Shown one piece after another: positions 1-7,793 of a stretch of DNA of 64,000 nt. A model generated the notes under the pieces. The model was not told the DNA's origin, did not search any database, and saw only the letters and a program-made list of their open reading frames with translations. Source of the DNA: Oceanobacillus zhaokaii (GTDB lineage Bacteria > Bacillota > Bacilli > Bacillales > Amphibacillaceae); the NCBI RefSeq assembly GCF_003352005.1, contig NZ_CP024848.1, positions 2,179,001 through 2,243,000 on the forward strand, in the 5' to 3' direction. Position 1 is the stretch's first letter. Every line of letters begins with the position of its first letter. Position numbers and translations under genes: made by a program.

Positions 1-868
1 TAAAGGTGCGACCAACAACAGGAATAAAGTTTCCCGTTATAAATTTTGCCGTTTTCATCGCAACGCCATCTTGAATTGCACTTGTTGCGCCTTGTACTGA
101 CATAACACCCAAAAATATTGTCAAAAACACGCCAAGTGTGCCGACACCAACATTTTTTAATAATTTTGCCAAATGGGTTACTTTGTAATTCTCACTTAAA
201 CTACTTACGATTACTAATAATGCAGATACAAATAGTAATGGTAAAATAAAGTGAGAAGTTATGACACCACTCAAGTTAATAAGCAAGATAATAATCGGAT
301 GGAAAAAAGAAACGGATACAAGGTTTCCGAACGAAGCCATTAACCCTAATAAAAGTGGGATTAGCGAAATCATGAAGCTGCTCATCGTTGATATTGCTTC
401 TACCACATAACTAACAGCAACGTAAAAACTATTTAATGCGATAAAAATCAGAACAATATAAACAACAAAATACGCAATTTTACTTACCATGCTTTGCTCA
501 AATGCAGCATGCATTGTTTGCAATATAATTGAAAATAAAGTGAGCATTAATAACGTTCCTAGTAGTTTTCCATTGAGTATTAATTCATGAAATAAGTACT
601 CAATAAAACCCAGCGCTATATCTTTAAATGAAAAAGATTCTTGGTTTTTGATCATTTCGTAAATTGAAGTTTTCTCTAAATCAGGTAAATAGTTTCCATA
701 TTCGTCGACAACTTGACTCCAATAATCTTGAACACTATCTAAGGAGATTTCTTCTAGCAGTGCGTCTTCTACTTCAGTTGTAGATGGATCTGCATATACA
801 CTTGCTTGTCCACTGAAGAGAAAGAGGAATGTAAGTAGAAATATTACTGCAATTTTATTAGATTTCAT
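1..868 (-). CDS. spoIIIAE: Stage III sporulation protein AE (3' end outside window)
   Basis: Partial gene: about 289 codons are present and the C-terminus lies beyond base 1. SpoIIIAE is a multi-pass membrane part of the SpoIIIA-SpoIIQ channel between mother cell and forespore. The translation begins MKSNKIAVIFLLTFLFLFSG, a signal-peptide-like segment ending near an ASVYA site. An acidic stretch follows, then several hydrophobic segments from about residue 80, as in the family (usual length near 400). I chose the ATG at 868 because the ATG four bases upstream runs into a stop after four codons. It follows spoIIIAD in the same direction with a 42-base gap, as in other spoIIIA operons. Identity is firm from sequence character and operon position. 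Confidence 0.92.
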   Translation of the reverse strand, partial: MKSNKIAVIFLLTFLFLFSGQASVYADPSTTEVEDALLEEISLDSVQDYWSQVVDEYGNYLPDLEKTSIYEMIKNQESFSFKDIALGFIEYLFHELILNGKLLGTLLMLTLFSIILQTMHAAFEQSMVSKIAYFVVYIVLIFIALNSFYVAVSYVVEAISTMSSFMISLIPLLLGLMASFGNLVSVSFFHPIIILLINLSGVITSHFILPLLFVSALLVIVSSLSENYKVTHLAKLLKNVGVGTLGVFLTIFLGVMSVQGATSAIQDGVAMKTAKFITGNFIPVVGRTF

Positions 869-910
869 TCATCCTAATATCTCCCTTCAGATGAAACATT
901 TTCTGGTAAT

Positions 911-1303
911 TTAACTAGCTGGTAAAAAACTGATAATCGCTTCAATTACTGCTGTAATAATTGGAACTGCTAATAAGAGAATGAAAATCTTTCCAGCAAG
1001 CTCGATATTTTTTGCTACAGCACCTAGTCCAGCTTCTTTTGTTAAACTTGCACCAAGCTCGGCAACATAAGCGATTCCAATAATCTTTAAGATGGTTTCT
1101 AAATACATACCTTGGACATTCGCCTTCTGTCCAAGTGTTTGGATCAATTGAAAGATAACTCCGATTTGATTGATGATGGACATAAATATTATAATTCCTG
1201 TAATTAGGATTAATATAAATGCAAATGAAGCATTAATTTGCTTTAAAATAATATACAATATACTTGCAATTATTCCGAGAATCACAATTTGTAATATATC
1301 CAT
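911..1303 (-). CDS. spoIIIAD: Stage III sporulation protein AD
   Basis: A 130-residue, almost wholly hydrophobic protein with about three to four membrane spans, matching the usual SpoIIIAD length of about 130. Family members belong to the mother-cell membrane part of the SpoIIIA-SpoIIQ feeding channel and are needed for late sigma-G activity. The central part contains a polar stretch (LETILKIIGIAYVAELGASL) typical of SpoIIIAC/AD proteins. It sits 11 bases after spoIIIAC and before spoIIIAE, so it is surely co-transcribed. Its expression should be mother-cell specific, from the sigma-E-type promoter ahead of spoIIIAA. No oddities were seen. Confidence 0.93.
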   Translation of the reverse strand: MDILQIVILGIIASILYIILKQINASFAFILILITGIIIFMSIINQIGVIFQLIQTLGQKANVQGMYLETILKIIGIAYVAELGASLTKEAGLGAVAKNIELAGKIFILLLAVPIITAVIEAIISFLPAS

Positions 1304-1314
1304 GTTTATTACCC

Positions 1315-1515
1315 CTAGAATAGAAATACGGATTTAATTTGCTGAAATAAATCAGATAGTCCATTAATTACAATAATGAGAACAATAATAAATCCGATTA
1401 AAGTTGCAAATTGCGCAATCTCTTCTTTCCCCATTTGCTTTAATATCGTATGAATCAATGCAACTATAATACCAATGCCGGCAATTTGAAATAAAATCGA
1501 GGCGTCGATAAACAT
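1315..1515 (-). CDS. spoIIIAC: Stage III sporulation protein AC
   Basis: A 66-residue protein with two predicted membrane helices separated by a short polar loop (KQMGKEEIAQ). Length and layout are those of SpoIIIAC, which resembles half of SpoIIIAD and belongs to the same sporulation channel. It lies between spoIIIAB and spoIIIAD with gaps of 18 and 11 bases. The small size makes sequence-only assignment weaker for the protein itself, but the operon position makes it secure. Confidence 0.92.
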   Translation of the reverse strand: MFIDASILFQIAGIGIIVALIHTILKQMGKEEIAQFATLIGFIIVLIIVINGLSDLFQQIKSVFLF

Positions 1516-1533
1516 GGTTACTCCCCTTTCACA

Positions 1534-2046
1534 CTAAATGAGCAATAATACAATAAATATTCCACATAATATACCAATACTTTTAGCGAGCTTACTGTAC
1601 TTATATTGTTCATCCCTTGCATCCTCGAGCTCTCGATCAAGGTGGGTTAAGGATAGCTGAATGTATTTCTGCTGCTGATAGAAATCATGCTGCCCTAATG
1701 TACGACCGAACTGCTTAAGTATTTCTCTTTCGTTTACGCCTAAGCTCGACATTTCCATTAATTTGTTTACATTTTTTTCCCATACCATATGAAAATCGAT
1801 ATGTTCTTTTTTCATGTTATTACCGAGTGTTTCAAAAAAGGTCTTTAACGGGTCTGGTAATTGCATTGCAATAGAGGTAAAAGCATCTTGTAATGGTAAT
1901 TGACTATAGATAATTTCTGCCTCCAGTATTTGCAATGCATTTTTAAGCTGGCGAATATGTTTTGGCCGCTGAGTTAATTTATTGCTCCACTCAAACCCCA
2001 TCCATGTAGTTGTACCGATGAAAAGAAGTGCCCCTATCCACTTCAT
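1534..2046 (-). CDS. spoIIIAB: Stage III sporulation protein AB
   Basis: A 170-residue protein with a hydrophobic N-terminal segment (residues 1-15), a long helical middle rich in charged residues and a C-terminal membrane anchor (IGILCGIFIVLLLI). This layout is that of SpoIIIAB, which has a fold related to type II secretion F proteins and is part of the mother-cell channel. The start at 2046 has a GAGG site about ten bases upstream. Its first 56 bases overlap the end of spoIIIAA in another frame, so translation of the two is likely coupled. Confidence 0.93.
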   Translation of the reverse strand: MKWIGALLFIGTTTWMGFEWSNKLTQRPKHIRQLKNALQILEAEIIYSQLPLQDAFTSIAMQLPDPLKTFFETLGNNMKKEHIDFHMVWEKNVNKLMEMSSLGVNEREILKQFGRTLGQHDFYQQQKYIQLSLTHLDRELEDARDEQYKYSKLAKSIGILCGIFIVLLLI

Positions 2047-2968
2047 TTGCGAAATACCTCGATTTCTTTAAAATATTTATCTCATTTTGATCATAGATTC
2101 GTTGAATTTGTGCAGGTTTATTTTGTTTTTCCAATATAACCATGCGCTGAAAGACCTTTTGCTCAAAAAGAATTTGTAATGAAGGCCGCTTTTTTAACTC
2201 GTCCAAATCTTGACCATGTATGGAGCAAATTATTGTAACCCCAGCATTAATTGCCTCTATTAATGCTGCAATGTCTTCTTTTCCTCCTATCTCATCTACA
2301 ATTAATACATCTGGTGACATTGATCGGATCATCATCATTAATCCTTCTGCTTTTGGACAAGCATCAAGCACATCTGCACGCAGTCCAATATCATGCTGAG
2401 GCACTCCTCTGATCGAAGCAGCTATTTCTGACCTTTCATCTATCACTCCTACCTTCTTTGCCTCTGCCTTTTTCCAACCGCTAGCAATTACTCTTGTAAT
2501 GTCACGAATTAGCGTAGTCTTTCCCGTTTGAGGTGGACCAATTATTAACGTATTTAAATAATTTTGCTCATAAATATATGGGAGCAATGCTATTGCTGCA
2601 CCGATTTTTTCCTTAGCAATTCGAATATTAAAGAAGGTAATGTGTTGAATTGCTTTAACCGAACCTTTTAATGTATTTACTTTCCCAGCAATCCCGACTC
2701 GATGACCACCCTCAATTGTAATATAGCCTTCTCTAAGCTCATCCTCCATGCGATATAAGGAAAACGCACTTAGTTGATTGACGATGAATAAACCATCCTG
2801 TTGATTTGGGCGGTTATTTCCAATCCATTCCGTCTTCATATCGAAGCTAAGCTCCATCGGTTTATCTATACGTATCCGTATTTCTTGGAGTATATTCCAG
2901 CGGTTTCCAACCTTTTCTTTGACAGCCTGTCTAATATCGGGTGGAAATAATCGTAAAATTTCTTCCAT
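1991..2968 (-). CDS. spoIIIAA: Stage III sporulation protein AA, secretion ATPase
   Basis: The ATPase of the SpoIIIA channel, related to type II/IV secretion ATPases. A Walker A motif GPPQTGKT lies at about residues 144-151, and a Walker B-like segment (DVLIVDEIGG) and a histidine-containing CSIHG motif follow. I prefer the ATG at 2968, with GAGG seven bases upstream, over the TTG one codon earlier, giving 325 residues. The family is usually a little over 300 residues. The extra length is a C-terminal tail (ending NYMDGV) that runs 56 bases into spoIIIAB. First gene of the operon; a sigma-E-like promoter lies just upstream. Confidence 0.94.
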   Translation of the reverse strand: MEEILRLFPPDIRQAVKEKVGNRWNILQEIRIRIDKPMELSFDMKTEWIGNNRPNQQDGLFIVNQLSAFSLYRMEDELREGYITIEGGHRVGIAGKVNTLKGSVKAIQHITFFNIRIAKEKIGAAIALLPYIYEQNYLNTLIIGPPQTGKTTLIRDITRVIASGWKKAEAKKVGVIDERSEIAASIRGVPQHDIGLRADVLDACPKAEGLMMMIRSMSPDVLIVDEIGGKEDIAALIEAINAGVTIICSIHGQDLDELKKRPSLQILFEQKVFQRMVILEKQNKPAQIQRIYDQNEINILKKSRYFANEVDRGTSFHRYNYMDGV

Positions 2969-3004
2969 CAAGATTCCTCATTTCATTCTTTGTAGCTTAT
3001 TAAT

Positions 3005-3033
3005 AATGTATGTTTACCTTTTAAGATTATGAC
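3005..3033 (-). promoter_or_regulatory. Putative sigma-E promoter of the spoIIIA operon
   Basis: On the minus strand, GTCATAAT and CATACATT stand 13 bases apart, about 40 bases before the spoIIIAA start. They match the known sigma-E consensus (roughly GTCATATT, 13-15 bases, CATACAAT) closely. Transcription of spoIIIA by sigma-E in the mother cell is established in B. subtilis; its use here is inferred. Confidence 0.75.
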
Positions 3034-3059
3034 GTTGGACTAATAAATTTTGAACATAA

Positions 3060-3095
3060 AAAAACAGCCCTGCTACACGTGCGAGGACTGTTTTG
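3060..3095 (-). terminator. Terminator after efp
   Basis: On the minus strand an inverted repeat (AAAACAGTCCT... with AGGGCTGTTTT) is followed by a run of T. It lies about 20 bases after the efp stop and before the spoIIIA promoter, so it separates the two units. Confidence 0.75.
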
Positions 3096-3114
3096 ATACA
3101 ATACATTAAATTAA

Positions 3115-3672
3115 TTATGCTCTGGAAACATATTTACCGTCGGACGTATTAATAACAAGCACATCTCCTTTATTAACGAAAAATGGTACTTGTACGACAT
3201 GTCCGGTTTCTACTGTAGCTGGTTTTGAACCACCGCTGGCAGTATCTCCTTTAATTCCTGGTTCTGTTTCAATAACTTCTAATTCTACTGAATTTGGAAG
3301 ATCTACACCAAGAATTTCACCTTCATAAGAAATGACATGGACTTCCATGTTTTCTTTCATAAATTTAAGTTGTTGTTCGATTTGCTGTTCTGGAATTTCG
3401 ATTTGTTCATATGTTGCAGTATCCATAAAAGCATGTGCGCTTCCTGAAGCATATAAATATTGCATTTTTTTATTTTCAATATGTGCTTTTCCTACTTTTT
3501 CGCCACCACGGAAGGTCTTTTCTTGAATATTTCCATTTCTAAGGTTACGGAGCTTAGAACGAACAAACGCTGCACCTTTTCCTGGTTTAACATGCTGGAA
3601 TTCAAGTACCTGCCAAATATCATTATCTACTTCAATTGTTAATCCTGTTTTAAAATCATTTACTGAAATCAT
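3115..3672 (-). CDS. efp: Translation elongation factor P
   Basis: EF-P relieves ribosomes stalled at polyproline stretches. At 185 residues it has the normal three-domain length: a KOW-like N-terminal domain followed by two OB folds, ending in the conserved SDGKYVSR tail. The loop KPGKGAAF places lysine at position 32, the site that carries a 5-aminopentanol group in Bacillus EF-P; that modification here is inferred. The ATG at 3672 has an AGGAGG site ten bases upstream. It follows yqhT by 25 bases and is probably co-transcribed with it, as in B. subtilis. Confidence 0.97.
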   Translation of the reverse strand: MISVNDFKTGLTIEVDNDIWQVLEFQHVKPGKGAAFVRSKLRNLRNGNIQEKTFRGGEKVGKAHIENKKMQYLYASGSAHAFMDTATYEQIEIPEQQIEQQLKFMKENMEVHVISYEGEILGVDLPNSVELEVIETEPGIKGDTASGGSKPATVETGHVVQVPFFVNKGDVLVINTSDGKYVSRA

Positions 3673-3697
3673 TGCTTATTTTCCTCCTAGACATGAA

Positions 3698-4759
3698 CTA
3701 TAGTTGAATTAATTCTTTTGATGAAAATGTCAATCTTTCGTTTCCATTTTCTGTAATAACGAGGTCATCCTCAATTCTACATCCACCTACACCAGCGATG
3801 TATATACCTGGTTCAACGGTTACAATCATACCTGGTTTTAATGTAACACTTGACCTACTAGATAATGCTGGACCCTCATGCACTTCAAGACCAATCCCAT
3901 GACCTGTTGAATGACCGAAGTATTGTCCGAATCCTTTTTCTGTAATATAGTCTCTCGTTAATGCATCTGCTTCTTTTCCTGTTATACCCGGTTTAATCCC
4001 TTTTATTCCTCTCATATTCGCTTCTAGAACTGTATCATATATTGTTTTTAGTTGATCACTGATTTCACCAACTGCAACAGTTCTCGTAATATCAGAGCAA
4101 TAACCCTCATAGAGGGCACCATAATCCAATGTTACTAATTCACCAGATTGAATTTCCTTGTTGGAAGCAACTCCATGAGGCAATGCTGACCGAAGTCCTG
4201 AAGCAACAATTGTATCAAAGCTTGATGCAGTTGCACCTTGCTTGCGCATGAAGAATTCAAGTTCATTCGATATTTCTATCTCTTTTACACCCGGTTTAAT
4301 AAAGGACTGGATATGTACAAACGCATCATCGGCAATTTTTGCTGCCTTTTTTAGAATTGCTAATTCATCACTATCTTTAATTAACCGGATCTCTTCAAGA
4401 ATGCCGCTTACAGGAATTAGCTCAACATCAAATTCCTTTTGATAGGTTTCAAATTGACTGTATGTAACATGATCTTTCTCAAAGCCAACCCGTTTCAAAT
4501 TCATTTCTTTTAATTGGACTTTGATTTCTGCGTTAATTCCTTGCTTATGTTCGATTACCTTAAACCCTTGTGCTTGGGCTGTAGCCTGCTCTGTATACCT
4601 GAAATCGGTTATAAAACGATTATCCGTTTTAGAAACAATCGCAATACCTGATGTTCCCGTGAATCCAGTAATATACCTTCGATTAATTGGACTATCAATA
4701 AGAATCGCGTCAAGTTCATTTGCTTCTAGGGCTTTTCTTAATTTCTCTAATTTATCCAT
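3698..4759 (-). CDS. yqhT: Xaa-Pro aminopeptidase (M24 family)
   Basis: A 353-residue cytosolic metallopeptidase that removes an N-terminal residue preceding proline. The N-terminal creatinase-like domain covers roughly residues 1-130 and the pita-bread catalytic domain the rest. Expected metal ligands are visible: an aspartate in TLDYGALYEGYCSD and in SDITRT, a histidine in GHSTGHGIGL, and glutamates in TVEPGIY and GCRIEDD. The length is normal for the YqhT/PapA type. It lies directly upstream of efp, an arrangement widespread in Firmicutes and suggestive given that EF-P also deals with proline-rich proteins; that functional link is inference. Confidence 0.93.
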   Translation of the reverse strand: MDKLEKLRKALEANELDAILIDSPINRRYITGFTGTSGIAIVSKTDNRFITDFRYTEQATAQAQGFKVIEHKQGINAEIKVQLKEMNLKRVGFEKDHVTYSQFETYQKEFDVELIPVSGILEEIRLIKDSDELAILKKAAKIADDAFVHIQSFIKPGVKEIEISNELEFFMRKQGATASSFDTIVASGLRSALPHGVASNKEIQSGELVTLDYGALYEGYCSDITRTVAVGEISDQLKTIYDTVLEANMRGIKGIKPGITGKEADALTRDYITEKGFGQYFGHSTGHGIGLEVHEGPALSSRSSVTLKPGMIVTVEPGIYIAGVGGCRIEDDLVITENGNERLTFSSKELIQL

Positions 4760-4895
4760 GTTTACTTTTCCCCTCCCAAACAGCTATTCATCCCATTAAA
4801 CTCAGCTCATTTAATTTTATCATAAATCATACCATATGAATATTGTTTTTAACTTGTTCGCATCTGATTTCAAAGGAATACTTGCATTCATACGC

Positions 4896-5387
4896 TTAAT
4901 CGGGTTTCTGTCGCACCGAATCATGAAAATTATAAGAAATTGTAAATCCAATAAACGTTCCATACAAAATAAATAAACAAAATGTAGAAAGCGTTGTATT
5001 CAGCGTTAACTCGGTGATCTTTGGAACATTAGAGAACATTGGCTGTAATAAATAAAAGACAATACCCCAAAGAATGGCACCAAACACAACGCCCATCCAC
5101 ATAGAGTAAACCTTCTTAAAGAGTACTAGATAGATCAGGGCTACAATTATGGAGAGTATACCGATAATTACAATTGATATAATATTACCGATCCAACTTT
5201 CTGTCCATTCTGCTTGAATCCATGGTCGAAGTATAAAGGTTGTTGGTGATAGCTCAGAGAAGTTAAAATAAGACAGGGTTAATCCTACAAAACTCCAAAA
5301 CACTCCACCAACAAATCCAGTTAACATTGTACTAGGTAATAGTGATTCTTTATTTTCATTTTTCTCTGCCTTTTTATTTTCATCCAT
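4896..5387 (-). CDS. yqhR: Conserved membrane protein YqhR
   Basis: A 163-residue protein with a charged, lysine-rich N-terminus (MDENKKAEKNENKES) and four predicted membrane helices. Length and position next to yqhT match YqhR of B. subtilis, whose function is unknown. I chose the ATG at 5387 because GAGGTGG stands a few bases upstream; a longer reading from 5417 would hide that ribosome site inside the gene. No catalytic motif is visible. Confidence 0.8.
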   Translation of the reverse strand: MDENKKAEKNENKESLLPSTMLTGFVGGVFWSFVGLTLSYFNFSELSPTTFILRPWIQAEWTESWIGNIISIVIIGILSIIVALIYLVLFKKVYSMWMGVVFGAILWGIVFYLLQPMFSNVPKITELTLNTTLSTFCLFILYGTFIGFTISYNFHDSVRQKPD

Positions 5388-5417
5388 ATTATCCACCTCA
5401 GGGATATTATTGACCAT

Positions 5418-5763
5418 TTATTCAAATATCAACCAAACTGCAAATTTTTATTAGAAAACTAAGGTTTAACTGAGATTTAAGATGACAGCCTTAGTTGCAC
5501 TTATGTAAGAAAACATTTATACTTTCTAAACTATCCAATAATTCTAACTTTAGATTTTCTGAGATCTATAGACCTAGTAAAGTAATGATAAAAGCTTTAT
5601 AATAATAGTATTATACTTGAATAATTTATGTAAATAAGGAAATAATTTGTAATAAGCAATTACATGAAAAAGGTTTAAGAAGATAGCTATAAAACTTCTA
5701 TTTAGTGGTATACATTTATTAAAAGGATGTAAATGTTCCATAAGTTTAAAAGGAGGGCAAAAG
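5418..5763. other. Intergenic region between yqhR and the SA1362-family gene
   Basis: About 345 bases of AT-rich DNA between divergent genes. I see no open frame with a good ribosome site. It contains one copy of a short AT-rich repeat (5484-5530, listed separately) and must hold the promoters of both flanking genes, which I could not place with confidence. Confidence 0.5.
5484..5530 (+). repeat. AT-rich intergenic repeat, copy 1
   Basis: The segment GACAGCC...TTGCACTTATG...TAAGAAAA...TTTCT aligns base by base with 57394-57440 over about 45 bases with few differences. Its end (TATACTTTCTAAAC) is also found at 28779-28792. It has no coding potential. Origin and function are unknown. Confidence 0.55.
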
Positions 5764-6141
5764 ATGGTTCGTAAAACGATTTCGATCTTGACTTTTCTCA
5801 TTATAGGTTTAGCAGTCGTGGGGTTAGTTTCTAAGCTGTTTACCGACACAGCGAACTTTCTCTTCACAATATTAATTGTGATTGGAAGTAGTGCTGCAAT
5901 ATTTGCAGTATTTTATTTTGTCTTTCTCAGAAATAGAGCACCTTCTAATGATATGAAAAAATACAAAAAGGCTGTCAGACAGTCAAAAGCAAAATATAAG
6001 TCTGATAATATTCGCAATACAAAAGTAGTAAATAAAAAGCAGCCAGACCTAATAAGGAAAAAGAGAAATAAACGTACTGCAACTCATTTAAGAGTTATTG
6101 AAGGGAATAAATCAAAAAGAAAAGATCGTGCTTCTCTGTAA
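5764..6141 (+). CDS. yqhP: SA1362-family membrane protein (YqhP-like)
   Basis: A 125-residue protein with two N-terminal membrane helices (about residues 8-26 and 32-55) and a strongly basic cytoplasmic tail rich in lysine and arginine. Arrangement and neighbourhood match YqhP/SA1362-family proteins of unknown function. The ATG is preceded by AAAGGAGGGC at good spacing. The basic tail could bind nucleic acid or acidic lipid, but that is speculation. It converges on yqhO. Confidence 0.7.
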   Translation: MVRKTISILTFLIIGLAVVGLVSKLFTDTANFLFTILIVIGSSAAIFAVFYFVFLRNRAPSNDMKKYKKAVRQSKAKYKSDNIRNTKVVNKKQPDLIRKKRNKRTATHLRVIEGNKSKRKDRASL

Positions 6142-6216
6142 GAGCAGCAGATCTTTTCTTTTTACGTTTTTTCATCGTTAGTTAAAACTATTTTATGAAA
6201 AATAGCTTATTTCTGC

Positions 6217-7110
6217 TCATTTCGGCCAATGTTTCAAAAAATTATCTGCATTGGTTTTACCTGACTGATATAGCTTTTCCTTTGTTTCCCTAGAAATATA
6301 AAAGTTAACTGCTCCGACTTCCTCTACTGGTATGAATAAAATATTTTTTAACTGTGATTTCGAAATATAATGTGCATCATGTGCCTGCTTCATTGTTGCA
6401 AACAGTGCATGGAACATATCATATGCGTTGCTAATTTCTGCAGGTTGGTTCATCTTTTCAATCTTACCTGTAAATTTTACTCCAAGTATGGGTCGATTGA
6501 TTTGACTATTTCCATTTTCAAAGATCCATAAAGGAAAATTACTTAGTAAACCACCATCGACAATAATACTTTTCTTACTCATTTTATTGGGGAGTTTTTC
6601 CGGCATGAAAAAATAGGGGAATCCAGCACTCATTCGTACAGCCTTCGAGATTGGAAAATTCTTCGGATTGATGCCATATACTTGTTCTAGATCATCAGGA
6701 ATAACAATCAGTTTTCCTAGCGATAAATCACTTACTACAACTTTAAGATATCCAGCTTTAATATCATTAAATGTATAAATACCTTTCTCGGCTAGCATCT
6801 CATAGAGCCAGTTCTCCAAGCAATCACCTTTGTTAATACCCAATTGGAAAAATAACAGGAACCATTTACTCATAGGTAAATATCTCGTAAACTTTGGTGG
6901 ATCAACAAATTGCTTCAGATCAAGTTCATTTACCGTAGCAGTTAACTCTTCTAACGTATAATTAGCTGCAACGAGTGATGCTATAATCGCACCCGCAGAT
7001 GTTCCTGCTACACGCTCCAAGCTAAGATTGTTTTCTTCGATACTTTTAAGCACGCCAATATAAGCGAAGGCCTTTACCCCACCACCAGAAAAGACGGCAT
7101 CAATTTTCAT
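6217..7110 (-). CDS. yqhO: Patatin-like phospholipase family protein
   Basis: A 297-residue predicted acyl hydrolase. The oxyanion motif SGGGVKAFAYIG opens the protein, the nucleophile serine is in GTSAG (about residue 38), and the catalytic aspartate is in VDGGLLSNFP. These are the diagnostic elements of the patatin/RssA fold. I chose the ATG at 7110, which follows GGGGAGAG; the longer reading from 7149 adds 13 residues without a ribosome site. There is no signal peptide, so it should act in the cytoplasm. Substrate unknown. In B. subtilis the same gene lies beside mntR. Confidence 0.87.
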   Translation of the reverse strand: MKIDAVFSGGGVKAFAYIGVLKSIEENNLSLERVAGTSAGAIIASLVAANYTLEELTATVNELDLKQFVDPPKFTRYLPMSKWFLLFFQLGINKGDCLENWLYEMLAEKGIYTFNDIKAGYLKVVVSDLSLGKLIVIPDDLEQVYGINPKNFPISKAVRMSAGFPYFFMPEKLPNKMSKKSIIVDGGLLSNFPLWIFENGNSQINRPILGVKFTGKIEKMNQPAEISNAYDMFHALFATMKQAHDAHYISKSQLKNILFIPVEEVGAVNFYISRETKEKLYQSGKTNADNFLKHWPK

Positions 7111-7219
7111 GCTCTCTCCCCTTTTGCTTTTTATACTAATTTTAAGCAAAACGAAATAAATTAGAACTCGTAATATTATTGGATAGCGGGGTAATTATTA
7201 ATAGATTCGCGAATGAGTC

Positions 7220-7639
7220 TTAATCCTTATTTGTCAATTGGACTTGTTTTAATTCATCTACACGACTGTCACTTGCTTTGAAGTATGTCACGAGGTCCCC
7301 AATACGATCAATAGAATTCCAACTCAAATGATGCTCAATTCCTTCCACATCTGCGTAAATGTTTTCATCATCAACCCCAATTATTTTAAGAAATTCTTCT
7401 AATAATTCATGTCTGAAAACTAATCTTTCCCCGACCTTCTTGCCTTTTTCAGTTAAAACGAAACCACGATATTTTTCATAAACAACATACTCGTCTTTAT
7501 CTAATTTTTGAACCATTTTAGTTACCGAGGATGGATGAACCATCAATGCTTCAGCAATATCTGAAACGCGTGCATAGCCTTTTTTATCAATTAGATTATA
7601 GATTTGTTCAATATAGTCTTCCATACTAGGAGTTGGCAT
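7220..7639 (-). CDS. mntR: Manganese-dependent transcriptional regulator MntR
   Basis: A DtxR-family repressor of manganese uptake genes. At 139 residues it has MntR rather than iron-regulator (IdeR) length: a winged helix-turn-helix (about residues 4-70) and a dimerisation domain without an SH3 part. The manganese ligands known from B. subtilis MntR are all in place: D8, E11, H77, E99, E102 and H103. No manganese transporter lies nearby, so its targets are elsewhere. It is probably a single-gene unit after the nrdJ terminator. Confidence 0.95.
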   Translation of the reverse strand: MPTPSMEDYIEQIYNLIDKKGYARVSDIAEALMVHPSSVTKMVQKLDKDEYVVYEKYRGFVLTEKGKKVGERLVFRHELLEEFLKIIGVDDENIYADVEGIEHHLSWNSIDRIGDLVTYFKASDSRVDELKQVQLTNKD

Positions 7640-7734
7640 GTAAATACCTCTATTCGTAAAATAATTTTTAGTTAATGCAAAACTATTTCTATATTTAAGG
7701 ATACCTTAATAATGTATGTTTAACAAGTAATGAA

Positions 7735-7765
7735 AAAGAGCTAATCGACTCGATTAGCCCTTTTA
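7735..7765 (-). terminator. Terminator after nrdJ
   Basis: On the minus strand GCTAATCGA and TCGATTAGC form a perfect stem followed by CTCTTTTTC. It lies about 30 bases past the nrdJ stop codon. Confidence 0.85.
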
Positions 7766-7793
7766 AAATTATCCTTCTATATATTAGAGAATA

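Noticed and set aside
5574..5867. A 97-codon minus-strand frame in the gap before the SA1362-family gene
   Set aside because: It runs into the start of the plus-strand gene, has no ribosome site and encodes no recognisable pattern.
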